Below, one piece after another: positions 6,085 through 10,278 of a stretch of 10,278 nt of DNA (within the stretch, counting starts at the first letter, position 1; each line of letters starts with the position of its first letter). Source of the DNA: Chloroflexota bacterium (GTDB lineage: Bacteria; Chloroflexota; Limnocylindria; Limnocylindrales; CSP1-4). A model generated the notes under the pieces. It was not told the DNA's origin. It did no database searches and worked only from the letters and a program-made list of their open reading frames with translations. The position numbers and the translations under genes are program-made. The stretch is from positions 1 to 10,278 of the forward strand of contig JAJYGO010000308.1 in assembly GCA_021785115.1 (NCBI GenBank), read 5' to 3'.

Positions 6085-7187
6085 GGGAGCACCTCGCCGG
6101 CGGTGATCTGCAGGGAGGCGGGGTCGAGGAGGCGGACCAGGGACGGGTCGGCGACGGTGCCGCCAGGGGTGACGGCCACGAGGCCGCGCGGCGCCTCGAA
6201 CCCGGTCTCGGACGTGGACGTCCGCGAGACGGGGGCGAGCCCCGATGTGCCGGGCACGTCTTCGCTCGGCGCCGCGTCACGCGCCCGCACGACGCGCAGC
6301 CCACGCTCGCCCGGGACGACGACGAGGCCCGAGCCGTCCGTCGCCAGCACCGCGACGCCCGTCGCCGGGCCGCCCAGGGCCGACGCTCCGCCGGAGGCAA
6401 GGTTGATGGCCTGCACCGGACAGGGAAGCCCCTTGCCGGCCTCGAGGGCGATGAGCCGGTCGCCGACCACCCCGGCCACCGGGCCGGTCCCCTCCGCCGT
6501 CGATGTGGCGCCGGTCGCCGGGTCCACGACCCGCGTCCGGCACGCCCGCTCCCCGCAGGAGCTCACGGCGAGCTGCCCGTCGTCAGCCAGGAGGAGCGTG
6601 GTCGAGAACGTGGGCCCGTAGGCCGCGGTCGCATCGAGCCCGGGGAGGACCCGCCGGGTGTCGCCCGGATCGCGGCCATCCCGCTGCCAGACGCCCAGGT
6701 CGCGCCGCGTGGCGCGATCCACTCGATGCTCGTACAGGCCGCTGGCGTCCGCCGTGAGGAGCGCGCTGCGGATCACGCTCGCCTCCGTGCCCACGGCCGA
6801 CCAGCAGCCGCGACTCGTGTCGAACAGGCGCAGGCGCGACCGCTGGCCGTCATCGTCGCCCACCAGCACGCGGCCGCCCACCGGCCCCGACGCGAACGAC
6901 TCCGGCGGCAGATCTGCCGTCCACCGCGCCGAGCCGCGGCCCGCGGTCAGCACCCGGCCGACAAGCGTGCCCCTCGCGTCGAGCCTCGGGTCCAGGCGAT
7001 ACCACCCGCCGCCCGTCACAGCGCCGCTGTCGCCATCCGCGCTGGCCTCCTGCGCGCAGGTGCGCTCGGCAACAGGGCGGGCGGCCGCCAGGGCTCCGGG
7101 GGGTGCCGGCCGGGCGAGCGCCGCGGCAGCCGCCAAGGCCACCGGCAGCGACAGGGCGATCCATCGGGTCCGTCGAGCGAGCTCCAT
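6081..7187 (-). CDS. Exported protein of unknown function, possibly a beta-propeller
   Basis: A 368-residue protein with an N-terminal signal sequence: basic residues R5-R8, then a hydrophobic stretch W9-A24 rich in Ala and Leu. The remainder is soluble and shows recurring strand-turn-strand stretches such as G-G-W-Y-R-L-D-P, G-G-R-V-L-V-G-D-D-D-G, T-L-L-L-A-D-D-G-Q-L-A-V-S, V-A-V-L-A-T-D-G-S-G-L-V-V-V and L-V-R-L-L-D-P. This recurrence suggests PQQ/WD-like beta-propeller blades, but I recognise no specific family and no catalytic motif. There are five cysteines (44, 128, 211, 216, 256). ATG 7187 is strongly supported by GGAGGAGGGG ending about five bases upstream. It is the first gene of the minus-strand operon, and its stop overlaps the next start as GTGA. 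It is divergent from the B12 operon. Function unknown. Confidence 0.75.
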   Translation of the reverse strand: MELARRTRWIALSLPVALAAAAALARPAPPGALAAARPVAERTCAQEASADGDSGAVTGGGWYRLDPRLDARGTLVGRVLTAGRGSARWTADLPPESFASGPVGGRVLVGDDDGQRSRLRLFDTSRGCWSAVGTEASVIRSALLTADASGLYEHRVDRATRRDLGVWQRDGRDPGDTRRVLPGLDATAAYGPTFSTTLLLADDGQLAVSSCGERACRTRVVDPATGATSTAEGTGPVAGVVGDRLIALEAGKGLPCPVQAINLASGGASALGGPATGVAVLATDGSGLVVVPGERGLRVVRARDAAPSEDVPGTSGLAPVSRTSTSETGFEAPRGLVAVTPGGTVADPSLVRLLDPASLQITAGEVLP

Positions 7188-7301
7188 CGAGCCCCTCCTC
7201 CGGCGGGATGTGCTTGCTGGCGGGAGGGGGCGGTGCGCGGATCATGGCCCGAGGCACTTATCACGCCCTTATGGCCTTGTCCTTGGTGCTACCCTGCCGG
7301 A
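7188..7301. promoter_or_regulatory. Divergent promoter region between the exported-protein operon and the B12 operon
   Basis: This short region must start transcription both ways. On the plus strand TGCTACCCT (7287-7295) is a possible extended -10, with TACCCT at 7290-7295, placing the start near 7302, ahead of the riboswitch. On the minus strand the most AT-rich stretch (7256-7273) contains GATAAG-like sequence, but no convincing -35/-10 pair. The minus-strand ribosome binding site occupies about 7192-7201. Confidence 0.35.
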
Positions 7302-7448
7302 GTCAACCGGGGCCCTGCGCCCCTGCAGATCCGACGCGCTACGGTCGCGAAGCCGGTGTGAATCCGGCACAGTCCCGCTACGGTGACCGCCCCTCGGGGG
7401 CGGAAGTCCGGTCGCCGACGCAGCGTGCCGCTCGAGCCTTCGAGAGAA
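7302..7448 (+). promoter_or_regulatory. Cobalamin riboswitch aptamer
   Basis: The leader of btuF contains the conserved core of the cobalamin class. It has C-G-C-G-A-A, then GCCGG (7352-7356), loop TGTGAAT, and CCGGC (7364-7368), followed by ACAGTCCCGC and ACGGTGACC. A perfect 7-bp hairpin follows (CCGCCCC 7387-7393 with GGGGCGG 7397-7403, loop TCG), leading into GGAAGTCCGG, the counterpart of the B12-box strand. A short stem CTCGA/TCGAG (7431-7444) comes after. The class binds adenosyl- or other cobalamins and lowers expression of uptake genes when B12 is plentiful, which fits the downstream btuFCD. The core is firm. The outer limits are approximate because the closing P1 helix was not resolved by eye. 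Confidence 0.9.
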
Positions 7449-7519
7449 AGGTCAGGCGTACTGTGCGACCTCACGTCTGACCTCCGGCTTCGCCCCGAAG
7501 CCCGGAGGTCTTCCGTTTC
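7449..7519 (+). terminator. Riboswitch expression platform: antiterminator and intrinsic terminator
   Basis: Two mutually exclusive hairpins are visible. The terminator pairs GACCTCCGG (7479-7487) with CCGGAGGTC (7502-7510). It continues as CTTCG (7488-7492) with CGAAG (7496-7500), a bulged C at 7501 and a CCC loop, and is followed by the T-rich TTCCGTTTCT (7511-7520). The competing hairpin pairs 7449-7459 with 7473-7483 (11 pairs, one G-U) and uses five bases of the terminator's 5' arm. This is the layout expected for transcriptional control, with bound cobalamin favouring the terminator. The direction of switching is inferred. Confidence 0.75.
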
Positions 7520-7544
7520 TCCCACCGCCTTTTCGGAGTTGTCA

Positions 7545-8615
7545 GTGGACACCCCTCGCCCGCTTGCCCGCGTCCGTCACCTGATCGCCACCATCGGCGT
7601 CGCCGTCCTGCTCGGCGCCTGCTCTGCCGCTCCCGCCGCGACGTCGACCCTGGCGCCGACGACCCCGCTCCCGTCGAGCGCCCCCACCGCCCCGGCCGCG
7701 TCGGCGACGACCGCGCCGACTGGCTCGCCGACGCCGGCCCCGACGGCAACGACGGCCGCCGCCTTCCCGCAGACCCTCACCGACGACGAGGGGACGCAGG
7801 TCACCATCGCCGCCCAGCCCACCAGGATCGTGTCGCTCATGCCCGCTGTGACCGAGACGCTGTTCGCGCTCGGCGTCGGCGACAAGATCGTCGGCAAGGC
7901 ACAGGACATCTCGCTCTACCCGCCCCAGGCGAGCGCGGTCCCCGACGTCGAGAAGTTCGACAACGGCGCCGTTTCGGTGGATGTCGAGAAGATCGTCGCG
8001 TCCAAGGCCGACCTCGTCATCGCCGGCGGCGACTACGGGACCCCAGCCGACACGGTCGCCAAGCTGCGCAGCCTGGGCATCCCCGTCCTGGTCGTGTACG
8101 CCCCCAACGTCGCGGGCGTGATGAGCGACATCAACCTGATCGGCAAGGCGGTGGGCGAGGCCGACGCCGCCACCGCGATCACGGCCCAGATGCAGGCCGC
8201 CTTCGACGCCGTCGAGGCCGCCGTCAAGAGCGCCCCCGCGCCCCGGGTGTACTACGAGATCGGCGAGGGATACGCCCCCGCTGACGACTCGTTCCTGGCC
8301 GAGATGATCACCGACGCCGGCGGCACCCCGATCACGACGGGCTCGACCACCAAGTGGGACCTCCCGGCCGAGAAGCTGATCAAGGCGGATCCCCAGGTCG
8401 TGCTGCTGGCCGACTTCAGCAAGGTCGCGGACGCCGTCAAGCGGCCCGGATGGTCGACGCTGACCGCGGTCAAGAACAACGCCGTGGCCACCATCGACGA
8501 CACGATGATCTCGCGCCCGGGTCCGCGCCTGTTCCTGGGCCTTGAGCTCCTGGCAGCGGCCATCCACCCGGAGCTGACCATCCCCCAGGTGTCACCGATC
8601 CCCGCCGTCCCGTGA
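7545..8615 (+). CDS. btuF: Vitamin B12 ABC transporter substrate-binding lipoprotein
   Basis: A cobalamin-binding protein of the BtuF/FepB (class III periplasmic-binding) family that hands B12 to the BtuC-BtuD importer. The 356-residue product has a lipoprotein signal (V-A-V-L-L-G-A-C, lipid-bearing Cys26) and a Thr/Pro/Ala/Ser linker to about residue 72. The binding domain follows, starting L-T-D-D-E-G-T-Q-V-T-I and the family signature R-I-V-S-L-M-P-A-V-T-E-T-L-F-A-L-G (94-110). Other family marks are S-V-D-V-E-K-I-V (144-151), K-A-D-L-V-I-A-G (154-161) and the C-terminal R-P-G-P-R. A lipid anchor suggests a cell without a typical periplasm. GTG 7545 is chosen because GGAG (7535-7538) lies six bases upstream and the signal peptide begins there; upstream in-frame codons fall in the riboswitch and terminator. 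The family also binds siderophores and haem, but the B12 riboswitch decides the substrate. Confidence 0.93.
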   Translation: MDTPRPLARVRHLIATIGVAVLLGACSAAPAATSTLAPTTPLPSSAPTAPAASATTAPTGSPTPAPTATTAAAFPQTLTDDEGTQVTIAAQPTRIVSLMPAVTETLFALGVGDKIVGKAQDISLYPPQASAVPDVEKFDNGAVSVDVEKIVASKADLVIAGGDYGTPADTVAKLRSLGIPVLVVYAPNVAGVMSDINLIGKAVGEADAATAITAQMQAAFDAVEAAVKSAPAPRVYYEIGEGYAPADDSFLAEMITDAGGTPITTGSTTKWDLPAEKLIKADPQVVLLADFSKVADAVKRPGWSTLTAVKNNAVATIDDTMISRPGPRLFLGLELLAAAIHPELTIPQVSPIPAVP

Positions 8616-9691
8616 CGCCGGGCGTCGCGACCGCGGGCGACACCGGGGCTCGGCTCCGCGCTGCCGCCCGCGGTCGCGACCGCCGCTTCTGGCTGGTCGT
8701 GAGCGGGATCGTCGTCGCGATCGCCGGCGCGATGCTGGGCGTGGCGTTCGGCAGCGTGTCCGTCCCGCTGGGCGACACGATCACGATCGTCGCCGACAAG
8801 GTGCTCGGCACGCACCTGTCCGCCGCGGACCCCTCGACCGCGGCGATCGTCTGGGAGCTCCGCGTGCCGCGCGTCCTGCTGGCGATGACGGTGGGCGCCG
8901 GGCTCGCGGTCGCGGGAACCACGTTCCAGGGCCTGCTGCGCAACCCGCTCGCGGACCCGTACGTGCTGGGCACAGCGTCCGGCGCCGCGCTGGGCGCCGC
9001 CATCGGCCTGGTGCTCCCGATCCGCGCCCTGTTCCTCGGATTCGGCCTAGCGAACGTCCTCGCGTTCGTGGGCGCAGTCGTGTCGATCACGGTCGTCTAC
9101 CGCCTCGCCCGGGTGACGGGCCTCGCGCCGCTGACCGGGCTCCTGCTCACCGGCTACGCCGTCGCGTCGCTGCTCGCGGCGGGCCTGACGATGGCGATGT
9201 ACCTCTCGGGCGCGGCCCTGCGCGAGATCTTCAACTACATCCTCGGCAGCTTCGAGCAGGCCTCCTGGGAGCGGCTCTGGGGCGCCCTGCCCATCGTGCT
9301 GGTGGGGTCGATCCTGATCGGCAGCCGTGCGCGCACGCTCAACGGGCTGCTGCTGGGCGAGCAGGCCGCCGCGCACCTCGGGGTCAACGTGGAGCGGGAG
9401 CGGCCGCTGCTCCTGGGCATCGCCTCGCTGGTCACCGCGGCCGCGGTCACCGTCAGCGGGCTCATCGGCTTCGTGGGCCTGGTGGTCCCGCACATCGTCC
9501 GGCTGCTCACCGGGCCGAACGCCCGCGCGGTCATCCCGATCTCGGCGCTGTGGGGCGCCAACCTGCTCGTCTACTCGGACCTGGCGGCGCGCGTGTTCGG
9601 CGACATCCCGGTGGGCGTGGTGACCGCGATCATCGGCGCGCCGTTCTTCCTCGCGCTGCTCCGCCGGGCGCGGACGGGGTACGAGCTGTGA
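8612..9691 (+). CDS. btuC: Vitamin B12 ABC transporter permease
   Basis: Membrane permease of the FecCD/BtuC family; two copies form the channel for cobalamin. The 359-residue protein is hydrophobic, with several clear membrane segments such as 26-46, 87-105, 121-135, 145-165, 173-196, 224-238 and 264-296. Conserved stretches are R-V-P-R-V-L-L-A (84-91), G-L-L-R-N-P-L-A-D-P-Y-V-L-G (107-120), the cytoplasmic G-E-Q-A-A-A-H-L-G (249-257) that meets the ATPase, and S-G-L-I-G-F-V-G-L-V-V-P-H (282-294). The GTG at 8612 overlaps the btuF stop as GTGA, so the two are translationally coupled. The first 24 residues are an Arg-rich cytoplasmic tail, slightly longer than in many members. By itself the family includes iron-siderophore permeases; the riboswitch and btuF neighbour point to B12. 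Confidence 0.94.
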   Translation: MTPGVATAGDTGARLRAAARGRDRRFWLVVSGIVVAIAGAMLGVAFGSVSVPLGDTITIVADKVLGTHLSAADPSTAAIVWELRVPRVLLAMTVGAGLAVAGTTFQGLLRNPLADPYVLGTASGAALGAAIGLVLPIRALFLGFGLANVLAFVGAVVSITVVYRLARVTGLAPLTGLLLTGYAVASLLAAGLTMAMYLSGAALREIFNYILGSFEQASWERLWGALPIVLVGSILIGSRARTLNGLLLGEQAAAHLGVNVERERPLLLGIASLVTAAAVTVSGLIGFVGLVVPHIVRLLTGPNARAVIPISALWGANLLVYSDLAARVFGDIPVGVVTAIIGAPFFLALLRRARTGYEL

Positions 9692-10278
9692 CCCGCCCGG
9701 CCGTCTGGCTCGACGGCGTCACGGTGGAGGCGCGCGGCCGCCCGATCCTGCGCGACGTCTCGTTCAGCGTCCAGACCGGGGAGCGGGTCGCGCTGATCGG
9801 GCCCAACGGGGCCGGCAAGTCGACGCTGCTCCGCGTCGTGGCCGGGATCCTGCGGCCCAACGCCGGGCGGGTGGAGCTGGGCGGCGAGCCGGTGGCGTCC
9901 CTTGACCGCACGGCCATCGCCCGACGCCTGGCCGTGGTCCCGCAGCAGACCGCGCTTCCGTTCTCGATGCGCGTCGAGGAGGTGGTCGCGCTCGGGCGGC
10001 TGCCGCACGAGGATGCGCTGCGCGGGACGCGGCCAGTGGATCGCGCCGCGGTCGCGGAGGCCATCGACCGCGTGGGGCTGGGCCACCTGCTGGGGCGCGA
10101 CGCCCGCGAGCTCTCGCTGGGCGAGCGGCAGCTCGTCCTGCTCGCGCTCGCGGTTGCGCAGGAGTCGCCGGTGCTGCTCCTCGACGAGCCGACCGTGCAC
10201 CTCGACCTGCGGCATCAGGTGGAGGCGATGGAGCTCATGCGCGACCTCAACGAGCGCGACGGGACGACGCTCGTCGCC
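9688..10278 (+). CDS. btuD: Vitamin B12 ABC transporter ATP-binding protein, 3' end outside window
   Basis: Cytoplasmic ATPase that powers the BtuC channel; 197 residues are present before the window ends. Visible motifs are Walker A G-P-N-G-A-G-K-S-T (38-46), Q-loop V-V-P-Q-Q (83-87), signature L-S-L-G-E-R-Q (142-148) and Walker B V-L-L-L-D-E-P-T (162-169) with catalytic E167, then the D-loop H-L-D-L (171-174). The H-loop histidine should lie just beyond the edge. The signature differs from the usual L-S-G-G-E: its third residue is Leu. The following helix reads Q-L-V-L-L-A-L-A-V-A-Q, where family members normally have arginines (Q-R-V, A-R-A-L). The start is GTG 9688, overlapping the btuC stop as GTGA. 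The fold and role are clear; the substrate follows from the operon. Confidence 0.92.
   Translation, partial: MTRPAVWLDGVTVEARGRPILRDVSFSVQTGERVALIGPNGAGKSTLLRVVAGILRPNAGRVELGGEPVASLDRTAIARRLAVVPQQTALPFSMRVEEVVALGRLPHEDALRGTRPVDRAAVAEAIDRVGLGHLLGRDARELSLGERQLVLLALAVAQESPVLLLDEPTVHLDLRHQVEAMELMRDLNERDGTTLVA

Noticed and set aside
7383..7544. An earlier in-frame GTG start for btuF, adding 54 residues
   Set aside because: That segment is the riboswitch and terminator. The lipoprotein signal begins at GTG 7545, which has GGAG at proper spacing.
1..10278. CRISPR arrays, tRNA or rRNA genes, insertion sequences, attachment sites
   Set aside because: No regularly spaced repeats, tRNA cloverleaf signatures, rRNA stretches, transposase or integrase genes were seen; base composition looks even across the window.

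Overview
The window is uniformly very GC-rich bacterial DNA. GTG starts and 4-base GTGA/ATGA gene overlaps are common, and candidate -10 boxes fit TAnnnT. Lipoproteins carry long Ala/Pro/Ser/Thr linkers, and there is a stand-alone SWIM zinc-finger protein. This looks like a high-GC Chloroflexota lineage (for example Limnocylindria/Ellin6529-like) or, less likely, an actinobacterium. The assignment is inference from style, not from a phylogenetic marker.

Layout: (a) 2-199 (+), C-terminal end of an S9-type serine peptidase. (b) 844-216 (-), a Phd/YefM-type antitoxin and VapC-type PIN toxin pair, overlapping by 4 bases, behind a promoter that looks leaderless and contains a direct repeat. (c) 1197-2387 (+), metK, S-adenosylmethionine synthetase. 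(d) 2541-3626 (+), manC, mannose-1-phosphate guanylyltransferase, also with leaderless promoter geometry. (e) 3627-4031, an apparently gene-free stretch. (f) 4032-4310 (+), a 92-residue SWIM zinc-finger protein. (g) 7187-4409 (-), three overlapping genes for exported proteins: a possible beta-propeller, a metzincin-like protein whose first zinc-ligand histidine is aspartate, and a lipoprotein. (h) from about 7290 (+), a cobalamin riboswitch with a terminator-type expression platform, then btuF-btuC-btuD, with btuD cut by the window edge.

The clearest functional unit is the vitamin B12 uptake operon: a B12-sensing leader, a surface lipoprotein that binds the substrate, a membrane permease and an ATPase, each gene overlapping the next by GTGA. 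metK, manC and the toxin-antitoxin pair are separate housekeeping or accessory units. The least explained unit is the three-gene exported-protein operon, which runs divergently from the B12 operon across an intergenic region of about 100 bp.
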